Source: Paratrimastix pyriformis
Lineage: Eukaryota > Preaxostyla > Paratrimastigidae
Assembly: GCA_027972325.1 (NCBI GenBank)
Contig: JAPMOS010000129.1
Coordinates: 1-55,000, forward strand
Direction of reading: 5' to 3'
Length of the DNA: 55,000 nt
The translations under genes and the position numbers were made by a program. Shown here in pieces: positions 23,450 through 34,029 of this stretch. The notes beneath the pieces are model-generated. The model saw nothing but the letters and a program-made list of their open reading frames with translations. It had not been told where the DNA came from and did not search any database. How positions within the stretch are numbered: the first letter of the stretch is position 1; each line of letters begins with the position of its first letter.

Positions 23450-25345
23450 CGTCTCTCCATCAGCCTCCCCTGATCTCCCGTTCTCCCCTTCTCTTCCCTC
23501 CTCACACCCTCCCTGATCTCCCTCTCCCTGCTCACCCTTTCCTGCCACTCTCCTCCTCTCCTCACTCCCCTGCTCTCCCTCACCCTCACCTGCTCTCCCT
23601 CACCCTCCACCCTCGCCTGCTCACCCTCACCCTCCTCTCGCTCTCCCTCTCCCTCCTCTCGCTCTCTCCTGCTCTCCCCTCCTCTCCTCCCCCACACCTG
23701 CTCTCTCCATCACCCTCCCCTGCTCTCCCTCGCCCTCCTCTCGCTCTCATTCACTCCCCTCCTCTCCCTCCTCCCTCTCCCTCCTCCTCTCGCTCTCCTC
23801 TGCTCTCCCTCAGCCTCCTCTGCTCTCTCGCACACTCGCCTGCTCTCTCCCACACTCGCCTCTGCTCTCTCGCACCCTCCCCTCGCTCTCTCCTGCTCTC
23901 CCTCCCCCTCGCCTGCTCTCTCCCTCACCCTCCTCTCGCTCTCCCTCCTTCTATCCCTCCTACTCTCCCTTCTCCTCTCGCTCCTCCTCTGCTCTCCCTC
24001 GCCCTCCCCTGCTCTCCCTCTCTCCCCTGCTCTCCCTCCTCCTCTCCCCTGCTCTCCCTCCTCCTCTCCCCCTCCTCTGCTCTCCCTCACCCTCACCTGC
24101 TCTCCCTCACCCTCCTCTGCTCTCCCTCACCCTCCCTCACCCTCACCCTCACCCTCCCTCTCGCTCTCCCTCACCTCCACCCTCCCTCCTCTCCCTCCTC
24201 CTCTCGCTCTCCTCTGCTCTCCCTCACCCTCCTTTCGCTCTCTCCTGCTCTCCTCTCGCTCTCCTCTGCTCTCTAGCCCTCTCCTGCTCTCTCGCACCCT
24301 CTCCTGCTGCTCTCCATCCTCCTCTCGCTCTCCCTGCTCTCCCTCACCCTGCTCTCCCTCACCCTCCTCTCCCTCACCCTCCTCTCGCTCTCCCTCACCC
24401 TCCTCTCGCTCTCCCTCACCCTCCTCTCGCTCTCCCTCACCTCCTCTCCCTCACCCTCCTCTCGCTCTCCTTCGCCCTCCTCTCGCTCTCATTCACCATC
24501 CACCCTCCCCTCCTTTCGCTCCTCCTTTCGCTCCTCCTTTCGCTCCTCCTTTCGCTCCTCCTTTCGCTCCTCCTTTCGCTCCTCCTTTCGCTCCTCCTTT
24601 CGCTCCTCCTTTCGCTCCTCCTTTCGCTCTCTCCTGCTCTCCCTCACCCTCACCCTCACCCTCACCTGCTCTCCCCCTGCTCTCCCTCACCCTCCCCTGC
24701 TCTCCCTCACCTCCCTGCTCTCCCTCACCCTCCCCTGCTCTCCCTCACCCTCCCCTGCTCTCCCTCACCTCACCTGCTCTCCCTCACCCTCCTTTCGCTC
24801 TCTCCTGCTCTCCCTCTCTCCCCTGCTCTCCCTCCTCCTCACTCTCCTGCTCTCCCTCACCCTCCCCTGTTCTCCCTCACCCTCCTCTCGCCCTCATTCA
24901 CCCTCCACCCTCACCCTCCACCCTCACCCTCCTCCTCACCCTCCTCCTCACCTGCTCTCCCTCACCCTCCTTTCGCTCTCTCCGCTCTCCCTCTCTCCCC
25001 TGCTCCCTCCTCCTCACCCTCCCCTGCTCTCCCTCACCATCTCCCTCGCCCTCCCCTGTTCTCCTTCACCCTCCTCTCGCTCTCAATCACCCTCCACCCT
25101 CCTCACCCTCACCCTCACCCTCACCCCTCACCCTCACCCTCACCCTCCCCTCCTCTCGCTCTCTCCTGCTCCCTCACCCTCCTCTCGCTCTCCTGCTCCC
25201 TTCACCCTCCTCTCCCTCACCCTCCACCCTCCCCTCCTCCCTCCTCCTCTCGCTCTCCCGCTCTCCCTCCCCTGCTCCCGCTTCCCCATGCTCTCCCTCA
25301 CCCTCCTCTTTTCGCTCCGCTGCTTCCCCTTCTTCTCCCCTTCGT
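23450..25345 (+). repeat. 1.9-kb polypyrimidine (homopurine on minus strand) tract
   Basis: Almost pure C/T on the plus strand, built from irregular CTCTCCCTCACC, CTCTCGCTCTCC and CCCTCACCCTC words, with occasional G in CTCTCG and CTGCTC. A regular sub-array of CTCCTTTCGCTC 12-mers lies at about 24511-24625. The tract is long enough to favour triplex formation. It encodes Leu/Ser/Pro or Arg/Glu/Gly runs that are not proteins. Confidence 0.95.
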
Positions 25346-25446
25346 TTCCAGATCCTCTTTTCCAGATCCTCTGGCTGGTCTGGCTGTGCCGCACAACCGA
25401 AACCTGCCTATTTAAACCATTTTTCCGGCTTGGTTTTTCAATAAAG

Positions 25447-25517
25447 TTTCTGTGGTACAGTGGCGAGTTGTGTGATTTGCAATCTCAGTGTCAGGGGTTC
25501 GATCCGGGGGGGCGTGA
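25447..25517 (+). tRNA. tRNA-like sequence (degenerate), Ala-UGC or Cys-GCA type loop
   Basis: An A-box-like TGGTACAGTGG (25452-25462) and a B-box-like GGGTTCGATCC (25495-25505) sit at tRNA spacing. A loop TTTGCAA stands between arms TGTGA and TCTCA. The T-stem and acceptor stem pair poorly, so this is a tRNA relic or a tRNA-derived SINE head and not a working gene. Confidence 0.35.
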
Positions 25518-25545
25518 ATCTTTTTCTTCATTGGAAAATAAATTG

Positions 25546-25620
25546 GGGGCGCTCGGTTTAGATCTCACGACCTTGGGCATTGCATGCTGCCGTTCTCCTG
25601 CTGAGCTACTGTTGCGCGGG
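25546..25620 (-). tRNA. Second tRNA-like sequence, opposite strand
   Basis: On the minus strand, GTAGCTCAGCAGG (A box), GGCAGCATGCAATGCC (anticodon-arm-like, GCA/TGC in the loop) and AAGGTCGTGAGATC (variable plus T-arm-like) follow in tRNA order. The T-loop is not canonical. It faces the first tRNA-like unit tail to tail, inside the 6.2-kb element, close to its right end. Confidence 0.35.
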
Positions 25621-26092
25621 ATTTTTCGGCGGGAAATTTTTCGGCGGGAAACATCTGTTTTTGATGGTGTTCGGGTGGAATGGGAAGGCGCGGAGTGAAC
25701 GGGACGTCCCATATTTTTTTTTATGGGAACCTTCCCATAATTTTTTTTATGGGAAAATTATGGGAAAATTATGGGATCCCGTTTTTTGCCACATCGCGTT
25801 TACGTGATGCGTTTCAGGGTACCCAACGCGAATTCGTGTTACGGGGTCACCCTGGGGATTTGCGGAAACCACCCATTTTGCGGTGGCTATAACCCCGGAG
25901 GGGTTGGTCAGACACGATTTTCGGGAATGGTGGATATCTCCGGAAGACCTGCCGGAATAACCCCCCTATAGGGTCGGAGGTCCGATTCGGTCTTCCGCAG
26001 CCTCCCCGAAAAAAATCGGACACCCCGTCGGGTAAAAAACCCACGTATCGTGCGTAACATCGCGTTTAGTTTAGCTTAAGTGACCTGCTATG
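25620..26092. other. Right end of the 6.2-kb element
   Basis: Contains repeated GGGAAATTTTTCGGCGGGAAA words, a cluster of TTATGGGAA(A) repeats at about 25725-25770, then unique sequence up to the TIR. No coding signal is recognised. Confidence 0.6.
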
Positions 26093-27599
26093 GGCGGAAG
26101 AGCACGTCAACATCCGAGACCGAAAATCAGGGCCCACAAGGGATCCGTCACATGGACAGCTCACGCTCTCACCACATCGCACAGCAGCAGCATGTGTCGC
26201 GCCAAAGGGGGGTCCCCGACACAGGCAAGACACGCACACACCCGCACACACCCGCACACACCCGCACACACACGCACACAGCAAGAAATGAAGGGGATCT
26301 GGTGAAGGAAAACGCTTCGTCCAGATTGCGGGGAGTGAGCATCCATCATCACCACCACCACGGGGGCATCGCCGCAGAGGCTCACGGACCGGGCAAGACA
26401 GCATGACAGAGATGGTGGTTGGTGGTTGGTGGTGGAAGGCCCCTCTCCTTGCCCCTTCCCCCCTCCCCCCTTCCTTCTTCCCCCTTCATCCTTCACCTTG
26501 CCTCCAAAAAAACACGCCCTCCCTTCAAATTTCAGGTTGGGCGAAGTCCTGGATGATATGCAGGTGCACAGTCCCGACTTGGCGCTCACCGTTTGCCGCG
26601 CCATGTACAACATTTGGTTGGTCCTCTGCCCTCCTGGACTTTTTCCCCTCCTTCTGCCACCACGCGTCCTTTATCGGGTCATTTTTTTCTGATTTGTCGT
26701 CCCCCACCGCGACCCACCTCCCGGCAGTTTGCACGGCCAGTCTGCTCTGACACCACCGCTGCTGACGCAACTGAGGGGACTCTTGGCCACCCTGACCCGC
26801 GGTTCGTGTCACGCCGGGGCTTGAATGGGGGGGGGGGAGGTGCCCAGGAGATGCGACCAGTGTCTGGTTTCGCATCCTTTCGTTCACCGCCTCTGTTTTA
26901 TGCCCGCTTGGTGTTGGCGTCGCACACAGCTTGCGCCGAGGCAGCGCGAACCAATCCGGACTTTCCAAAAGGCCTCGCGCCCCTGCTCTCCCAACTGCGT
27001 TCCCTCCTCGTCCAGTCTTCGTCCAAAACCACGTCACCGCCCCCTCCGTCTCCGCCACCATCCATCTCTTCCGCCTCCGCCTCCGCCTCCGCCTCCACCT
27101 CCGCCTCCGCCTCCGCCTCCGCCTCCGCCTCCGCCTCGAGCGGGCAACGGCACCGGCCGTATATAGCTGTGCGTTCGTCCACCGCACCCGCGATCCCGCC
27201 CAACATTATCGTGCGTGCCTCGACGCCAACACACCCTTCTGGTGGGGTGTCTGTCCGCTATGACTCGGGAGCGGACGGGCGGCTGCCTTCGGGTTTGACG
27301 ACTGGAAGTTGGCCCGCCTCGAGCGGGGGGTCAAGTCGGCCCGAGGCGTCCGGGCAGGTGTCCCCTCCTAGTTAACACGGGCCGTCGGGTGTGCAGTCTC
27401 CGGAAGAGGAGGACGCACCTGGACCACCCCAGTTCCCCTCCTGGAAGTCACAAGCTGTCTTTCTTTTCTCCACCCTTTCCTTCCCATTTCCATTTTCAGT
27501 CTGATTCATCCAGCAAGCAAGTTGGTGCTCGCTCCGACCCTTGTCACTCATTTCCTCCCAACCGCGTGTTTCCGGTTTTGAGTGGACGGTCGTCCACAA

Positions 27600-28130
27600 G
27601 AACCTAAAGGGCACAGGGTTCCTATAGAGACGGGGGGGGGGGGATGGACGGGGTGTCTTGATCCCGGAGTGTCGGCGACCGGAGAAGCGGGGTCACTGTT
27701 CGCCTCCAGTGTCGCCGTGCTCCCCCATCCCCCCGCTCCTCCTCCCCCCCCCGAAGAAAAGCGACGGAGAGTTGAAATGGTCTGGGATGGATGGGAGAGG
27801 GGTGGGAAGAGAGGGAGGATCGATCGGGAGATGCCTCCACCTCCCTAAGTGCGCACACTCAGGCCTGGTGCGGGCAGCGTCAGCACCAGCTGGCGCCTCG
27901 GGTGCCCGAGGTCCGAGAGCACTTTGAGCATCGGGCAGGCCAGCACCACCTTGCTTCCGTCGCCGCGTAGACGGTCCAGAACCAGCTCGCGCAGTTGGAG
28001 GGCGAGCATTGCCGTCCCCACCCCCCAAAAGACATGATATGGGGAGCGCGGGTCCGGGGCAACCTTTTGCCACGCGATTGGTAGGGGCCGTGCGGTATCG
28101 AATCTGTTACAGCGGCTGTCTCTCACGGTG
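27600..28130 (-). pseudogene. Unassigned C-terminal exon-like sequence between ARMC2-A and CLN3-A
   Basis: The minus strand reads LQLRELVLDRLRGDGSKVV then LACPMLKVLSDLGHPRRQL and LTLPAPGLSVRT, with a stop at about 27845. The copy-B equivalent (48490-48690) keeps an intact acceptor CAATGCAG before the exon. In copy A the CAG is lost (GCAATGCTCGCC). A poly-G run at about 27632 and a C-run at 28132-28150 flank it. The function is unknown. Homologous pieces recur, rearranged, at 38040-38340. Confidence 0.5.
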
Positions 28131-28489
28131 CCCCCCCCCCCCCCCCCCCCCGCCTATGGTCCGATCCCTGCATAGGCGGCGCAGAGGACCGTCTCGTCTC
28201 CTTCTGCACATCTGACCCACGGCCAGTGCGGAGGCCTCACAATTCAGCTCATCGGTACCCCTCGTATCAATAGTATTATTGTCTGGTGGCACAAACACGA
28301 CACCACCACCACCACCGAAAACACGAGGAGAAGAAGGGAGAAGGAGGGGGATGGGTGTTGGCGTTGGTGTGGGTGTGGGTGTGGGTGGGGATGGGGATGG
28401 GGTGGGATGGGTGTGGGTGGGGAGACGACTTATTATCGACGTCACCTTGGTATCATCAACAACACCAACAACGGGGGAGCGCCCGACTT

Positions 28490-28885
28490 TTGGAGGGACT
28501 GGATCCAGGGCTCGACACACATCATCATCATCATCATCATCATATCATCATCCTCCAATCATCATCATCATCCAGTCATCATCATCGCCTACTTTTGGAG
28601 GGACTGGATCCAGGGCTCGACCCACATCCCCAGCACGGCGGCGGCGGTGATGCCCGTTGCGGATGCCGAGCTGCCGATGCCCAGCGAGAACTCGCGCAGT
28701 TCCGGGGCAACCTGCACAGAGGACGCACAAATACGGGGGCAGAATGGAGGAGATGAATGGCGTGCGAGAACTCGCGCAGTTCCGGGGCAACCTGCACAGC
28801 GGACGCACAAATACGGGGGCAGAATGGAGGAGGAGATGAATGGCGTGCGAGAACTCGCGCAGTTCCGGGGCAAGCTGCGGGGGGC
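28490..28885. repeat. Tandem partial duplications of CLN3-A exon 6
   Basis: An 80-90-base unit with AACTCGCGCAGTTCCGGGGC followed by GGACGCACAAATACGGGGGC occurs three times (about 28687, 28768, 28852). It duplicates the exon 6 acceptor and its first codons. On the other side, the word GGAGGGACTGGATCCAGGGC (exon 6 3' end) occurs at 28493 and 28598. Copy B has two and two. Confidence 0.9.
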
Positions 28886-28919
28886 CGCGACAGAGGACGG
28901 AAAAGACGAGGGAAGAACA

Positions 28920-29022
28920 TCATCATCTCAGTGATCATCATCATCATCATCCAATCATCCAATCATCATCCAATCATCATCCAATCATCATCTCATCATC
29001 CAGTGATCATCATCATCCAGTG

Positions 29023-29091
<69 letters not shown>

Positions 29092-29127
29092 TGATCATCA
29101 TCATCCAGTGATCATCATCATCCAGTG

Positions 29128-29177
<50 letters not shown>

Positions 29178-29291
29178 ATCATCATTCAATCATCATCCAA
29201 TCATCATCCAATCTTCCAATCATACAGCTTATCCATAGCCAGCCAGATAACAGAGACAACGGTGATGATTGGATGATGATTGGATGAGGAT

Positions 29292-29390
<99 letters not shown>

Positions 29391-29511
29391 GGATGATTGG
29401 ATGATGATTGGATGATGATTGGATGATGATGATGATTGGATGATGATGATGATGATTGGATGATGATTGGATGATGATTGGATGATGATTGGATGATGAT
29501 TGGATGATGAT

Positions 29512-29553
<42 letters not shown>

Positions 29554-29698
29554 TTGATGATGATGGATGATGATTGGATGATGATGACGACTGGATGATG
29601 ATGATGATGAGGATGATGATGACTGGATGCTGATGATGACTGGATGCTGATGATGACTGGATGATGATGATGACTGGATGATGATGATGCCTGGATGA

Positions 29699-29741
<43 letters not shown>

Positions 29742-29750
29742 GGTTGATGA
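28920..29750. repeat. ATC array followed by its reverse-complement GAT array
   Basis: 28920-29215 is built of ATC with CAATC and CAGTG words. 29260-29750 is built of GAT with GATTGG and GACTGG words. The two face each other across about 45 bases of unique sequence, forming a large imperfect inverted repeat. Copy B lacks almost all of it. Confidence 0.95.
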
Positions 29751-29834
29751 TGATGACAAAAAATGGCCAGAGGAGGCTCATCTGGTAGCAGACATTGACG
29801 TAGGTGACCCCGCCCAGCAGGCCCTCCCAGAGCA

Positions 29835-29955
29835 TCAGACACAGACATCACAGACACAGACAGACAGCACAGACATCACAGACACAGACAGCACCGACAC
29901 AGACAGCACCGACACAGACAGACAGCACAGACCGACACAGACAGACAGGCAGATA
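29835..29955. repeat. ACAGACAGCAC-type array
   Basis: Irregular tandem ACAGAC, AGCACCGAC and AGACATCAC words in CLN3-A intron 5. A related but shorter array occurs in copy B at about 49617-49705. Confidence 0.85.
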
Positions 29956-30039
29956 GCTCATCAGCAGCTCATCCATCATCCACCACAGCCAGCCCGACAG
30001 CACGACACAAGCACAGACCTGGAGGCTCATCTGGTAGAA

Positions 30040-30450
30040 GACATTGACGTAGGTGACCCCGCCCAGCAGGCCCTCCCAGAGGATGAGCAGGAAGATCACC
30101 CAGAACCAGGGCACAAAGCCATAGATGGCCTGGAACAGGAAGAACACCAGGTTGGCGGCCTGCATATGCAATCCAAGTGGGTCGGAAGTGGGTATGAAAG
30201 GGGTCGTGCCTCAAACAGGACAGGAAGAAGATCAGGTTGACGGCCTGCAGATGCAATCCGAGTGTGTGTGAAAGGTGTGTATTGAACGGGGTCAGTGCTT
30301 CGAACAGGAAGAAGATCAGGTTGACGGCCTGCATTACAATGTGTGGAAAGGGTCAGATTGTGAGAACAAGCGTGTCATATTTTGGATGCCTCGGACAGGA
30401 AGAACACCAGGCGTGTGAAAGGGGTCGTATTTATTTTGGGTACCGTAAAA
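30040..30450. repeat. Repeated partial copies of CLN3-A exon 5
   Basis: The 5' edge of exon 5 (GGAAGAACACCAGGTTGGCG then GCCTGCATATGCAATCC) reappears at about 30226, 30306 and 30400, and its 3' edge (ACATTGACGTAGGTGACCCC) reappears at 29792. Copy B shows the same habit at 49555-49612, 49921-49960 and 49998-50040. Confidence 0.85.
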
Positions 30451-30972
30451 CACGACATTTGGTAGCCGGGGTACTAAATTTGAAAAATGGCCCGAATAAT
30501 GGGGGGGGAGGGGGGGTACTATATCTCGTGGGCTAGGGGGTACGAAATTGTTTTCGGGGGTTTTCCGATAGAGTTTGGTCCGAGGAGCCCCCAAAAATAG
30601 GGGGGGGGGGGGATACTAAATATCGTGTTTTACGGTAGTTTGACGCATAGGACAAGCAGACAGCACGGAGGGACCCAGACGTGCTTGATGGCGAAGAGGC
30701 AGAGGGCAGTGGGCAGTGGGCATGGACGCGGCCAGACCTGCAGCACGGATGGGACCCAGACGTGCTTGATGGTGAACAGGCTGGTCGAACTGCGGCTGAA
30801 GAAGACGCCCACCTGGTAGATGGTCGCGTAGTAGCGATAGTAGTCGTCCCGGGGGATGGGCCCGTCGAACTTGATGGTGGGGCTGATGCCCTGGTTGATC
30901 AGATACTCCGAGAAGTACACCAACAGCAGCGGAATCAGGAACCTGGGGTGTGGATATGTGTCAAACAGCAAG

Positions 30973-31145
30973 GTGATGATGATGGTGATGTGATGATGAT
31001 GATGATGATGATGATGGTGATGGTGGGTGGTGGGTGGTGGGTGGTGGGTGGTGGGTGGTGGGTGGTGGTGGTGGTGGTGGTGGTGGTGGTGGTGGTGGTG
31101 GTGGTGGTGGTGGTGGTGGTGGTGACGATGCTGATGATTGGATGC

Positions 31146-31216
<71 letters not shown>

Positions 31217-31232
31217 GGATGATGATGATGAT

Positions 31233-31310
<78 letters not shown>

Positions 31311-31326
31311 GGATGATGATGATGAT

Positions 31327-31395
<69 letters not shown>

Positions 31396-31411
31396 GGATG
31401 ATGATGATGAT

Positions 31412-31455
<44 letters not shown>
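30973..31455. repeat. GGT and GAT arrays in CLN3-A intron 3
   Basis: (GTGGTGG)n and pure GGT run from about 31020 to 31123, then GAT with periodic GATTGG to 31455. The arrays lie between exon 4 (ends 30942) and a second partial copy of exon 4 (31460-31535). Confidence 0.95.
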
Positions 31456-31456
<1 letters not shown>

Positions 31457-31540
31457 TTGATGGTGGGGCTGATACCCTGGTTGATCAGATACTCCGAGAA
31501 GTACACCAGCAGCAGCGGCGCGATCAGGAACCTGGAGGGC
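31456..31540. repeat. Partial second copy of CLN3-A exon 4
   Basis: GGTTGATCAGATACTCCGAG then AAGTACACCAGCAGCAGCGG repeats the first part of exon 4 (30889-30942), with a small insertion (CGCG). The equivalent partial copy in B is at 51887-51945. It lies beyond the GAT array, about 500 bases from the real exon. Confidence 0.9.
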
Positions 31541-32182
31541 CCGGTGGGGGTGGAGGGGCGTGCGCGAGTTTGTGTGATGCCGGGGGTGCTGATGGCTGAG
31601 CCGGGGTGATGATGACGGTGTGTGCCAGCCAGGGGTGATGGTGTTGATGGTGCCGGGGGTGCTGAAGATGGGTGTTGATGGTGCCATGGTTATGATGGTG
31701 GGGCCGGGGGTGATGATGACGGTGCCCGGGTTGGTGCTGATGGTTCCAGACTTTGCCAAGTGCTTCATCTGGCGCAGCCGCTGGACGAAGGATAGTTTTG
31801 CAGGGACCGCTCCGGCAGCCGGCTCGGGGGCGTCCGATAAGGCGGCTGGTGCCCCGGGAGCTTCAGACAGTGTCGGCACTCCCGTGCCTTCTTCAGCTTT
31901 GGCCTCTGGGTGGCGGTGTAGGGTGAATCACCCTCGGGGTCGTGATATCAGACCTGACAAGAGGGCGTCGTACTCCACCGTCGGTGGTTTATACATCAAC
32001 AATTTTTATTCAAAAACGATCACGAACCTGAATGCGTTTGGAAAGTGGCCGGCTTTTGCAGGACGAAGAAGTAACAGATCACAATGATCAAGGGTACCCA
32101 ACCGATGGCCATCAGGAGTGACTTGTTGCGATAGCCGGAACCAGGACTTGAACGCAAGATACGAGAGGGAACCAACGACACC

Positions 32183-32196
32183 AGCTCCACCTGTGG
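32183..32196 (+). repeat. Left target-site duplication of the LINE in CLN3-A
   Basis: AGCTCCACCTGTGG, identical to 35484-35497 and present once in copy B at 52965-52978. It spans the CLN3 intron 1 acceptor and the first codons of exon 2. Confidence 0.95.
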
Positions 32197-32206
32197 ACTC
32201 GAAAAA

Positions 32207-33700
32207 GTGGGAAGGATAATCATGGACAAGATTCGGTCGGCTGGCATGACAATCAATTGCAAGAAATCAGACTTTCTCACGAACGATGTGAATAAGGCAC
32301 CATTAAGGTTTGGAGAAGAGGCCGTGGTGAAATGTGAGCCGAAAGGAGGAGCAATTCGGTATCTCGGAATCTGGGTGGATGAGAATCTGACTCTCAAAGT
32401 CAACACGGCTAAACTGTTCCAAAAGATGGTGGGGAAGACAGAAAAAATCGCGGCTGCGAAGCTTCCCCCGATGGCGGTGGTTCAGATTTTAAATGAATGT
32501 GTGACGCCTTGTTTGCAGTATGTGGCACGGAACGTTCCTGTGGATAGAGGAACACTGGAACGAATTGAAGCACAGTACAGAACGACTATTCGAAAGGTAT
32601 CGTATGTCCTTGGGAAAGCTGACCCGACTGACTGTCTGTACCTTTCGAAAAAGAGGGGGGTTTGGTTTAAAGAGTCCTACCGATGTTCACGACCTGACGC
32701 TCCTGTTGAAGCTTATAGCAAATGTAGCAGACCCAAGGACGGAAACTGGAGTAAATACAATGGCAGAGATCGATAGGCTTGAGATGATGTGGGGCGGAAA
32801 GGCGATATTTTTGTCAACCCCGAGAGATATTGCAAGAAGGCGATCTGTTACGGACCAATGGTGGGGACGGCAGTTCGGATATTGAAGAGGGAGGGTATGA
32901 GTCTTCGGATGACTGGGGAGTTAGCCCCGTTGGAGTTGACAGGGAGGGATAAGTATGTGGGTGACATTTTGCCGGAACTCAAAGTTAATACTCTGAAAAG
33001 AATGGCAAGGCGGAAATACCGAAAATTGTCAGACCTGGTGAGCGATAACGGTGAAGAGTTGAAGAGCGTTAAGGGCCAACCTCCGTGGTTCAAAATACTC
33101 AGAAGGAAGGTTTGCCAAGAAGGAAGTCTTCGGTTGAAGCCGGAGTTCACCTTGTCGGAAGGGGTCGGGCGAATGGAGACGCGGGACCGGGCCAAGGAAG
33201 GAGAAGGTGGGGTGCGAAAGAGACAGTACCTGCGGGTCGGGGCCCCAAGCGTATTTTACACAGATGGATCGTCGTCGGGAACTGGTGGGTTGAGAAGAGC
33301 AGGGTATTCAGTCATTGAAAGACTCGGAGAAGGAATGGTGTGTCGGTGTTCGGCCCGATGCACTGGCGCCAAACAATCAAATAATGAGGCGGAGCTTGAG
33401 GCAATTTGGAAAGGGATCGAGTTGGCGGGAGGGGCCGACGTGGAAATTCATACTGATAGCAAATATGCACAAGGCTGGGTCGGGCGATTCATTAGAGCGA
33501 AGGAGGCGAAGACGGCTGTCCCAAGGGGGGAACTGATTGGGAAAAATACCTGGTCGATGTTGGAAAGGGTGCAACAGGAAGTGATAGAGTATCCAGGGAA
33601 ATTACAATATTATGGGTGAAGGGGCACCAAGGGACGGGGACCCGAAGAACTGGGATGCAATTGGGAACGGGATGGCGGACAAGGAGGCAAAAGGGATCTG
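32207..33700 (+). pseudogene. RT C-terminal part and RNase H of the truncated LINE
   Basis: RT thumb and connection: ALRY-type motif IRYLGIWVDENL (about 32355-32391), then VPVDRGTLERIEAQYR. After a frame change near 32655 comes GLKSPTDVHDLTLLLK; the frame returns after about 32790. RNase H: FYTDGSSSGTGG (about 33255), NNEAELEAIWKGIELAGG (about 33381), HTDSKYAQGW (about 33449), and the last motif VKGHQGTG (about 33615) in another frame, with NGMADKEAKG in a further frame. All four RNase H acidic or His positions are recognisable. Several frame changes make this copy non-coding as it stands. Confidence 0.85.
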
Positions 33701-34029
33701 AGAAGCCAGTGGTGGCACTGACCGAGGTGAAGGCGGGTATCTGGCTGGAAACTGATAGCGGGAGGGTGGAGTCGAGCTATAAACAATTTATAAAGGAGAG
33801 GCAGATGCAGCTGAGGATGAGTCGTGCCGAGGCAAAGCCGAAGAATGCCATGATGCTGATACAGAGGAGCTCCAGGAATGTGGATAAGAATCGAGAGGCT
33901 GGTTCGGCTGACCAACTTGAGGGGATATTATTCGGCAATGACGCAGAGGTTCATGACGGAGAATGAGGGCGGAAATACGAGCACAAGGGAGAGTTGAAAG
34001 ACGAGGAGGAAAGAGGAAGGCGAAGAAAT

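Larger units (their letters stand above)
19887..26092. mobile_element. 6.2-kb TIR element in ARMC2-A intron 9, 3-bp target duplication
   Basis: Copy B reads GCGCTCAGGCGGAAGAGC at 46641-46658. Copy A opens after CTCAGGC and closes before GGCGGAAG, duplicating GGC (19884-19886 and 26093-26095). The terminal inverted repeats start CATAGCAGGTCACTTAAGC and agree for 24 bases. They then continue GCGA after a 5-base offset (TAAAC repeated) on the right. The interior holds three copies of a 323-base direct repeat, host-like exon fragments, a 1.9-kb pyrimidine tract and two tRNA-like sequences. No transposase is seen, so it is probably non-autonomous. The 3-bp duplication is compatible with CACTA or PIF/Harbinger. 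Confidence 0.85.
28589..32190 (-). pseudogene. CLN3: CLN3/battenin copy A, first exon lost, LINE at exon 2
   Basis: Five exons match copy B: 32190-32028, 31905-31752, 30942-30738, 30159-30019 and 28711-28589. They include the YFSEYLINQG segment and the LLILWEGLLGGVTYVN segment typical of battenin. Exon 2 has one extra G (near 32121), shifting the frame. The exon 1/2 junction is split by a LINE (32197-35483), and only about 45 bases of the intron survive on the far side. The exon 1 coding sequence is absent. Introns are filled with GAT/ATC arrays and with partial copies of exons 4, 5 and 6. The gene cannot make full battenin. Confidence 0.9.

Noticed and set aside
23440-25394. Leu/Ser/Pro-rich ORF of 278 codons and Arg/Glu-rich ORFs on the other strand
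   Set aside because: They are a composition artefact of the polypyrimidine tract.
31456-31540. A separate battenin paralog
   Set aside because: It is only a partial copy of exon 4 within the CLN3-A intron and has no other exons of its own.
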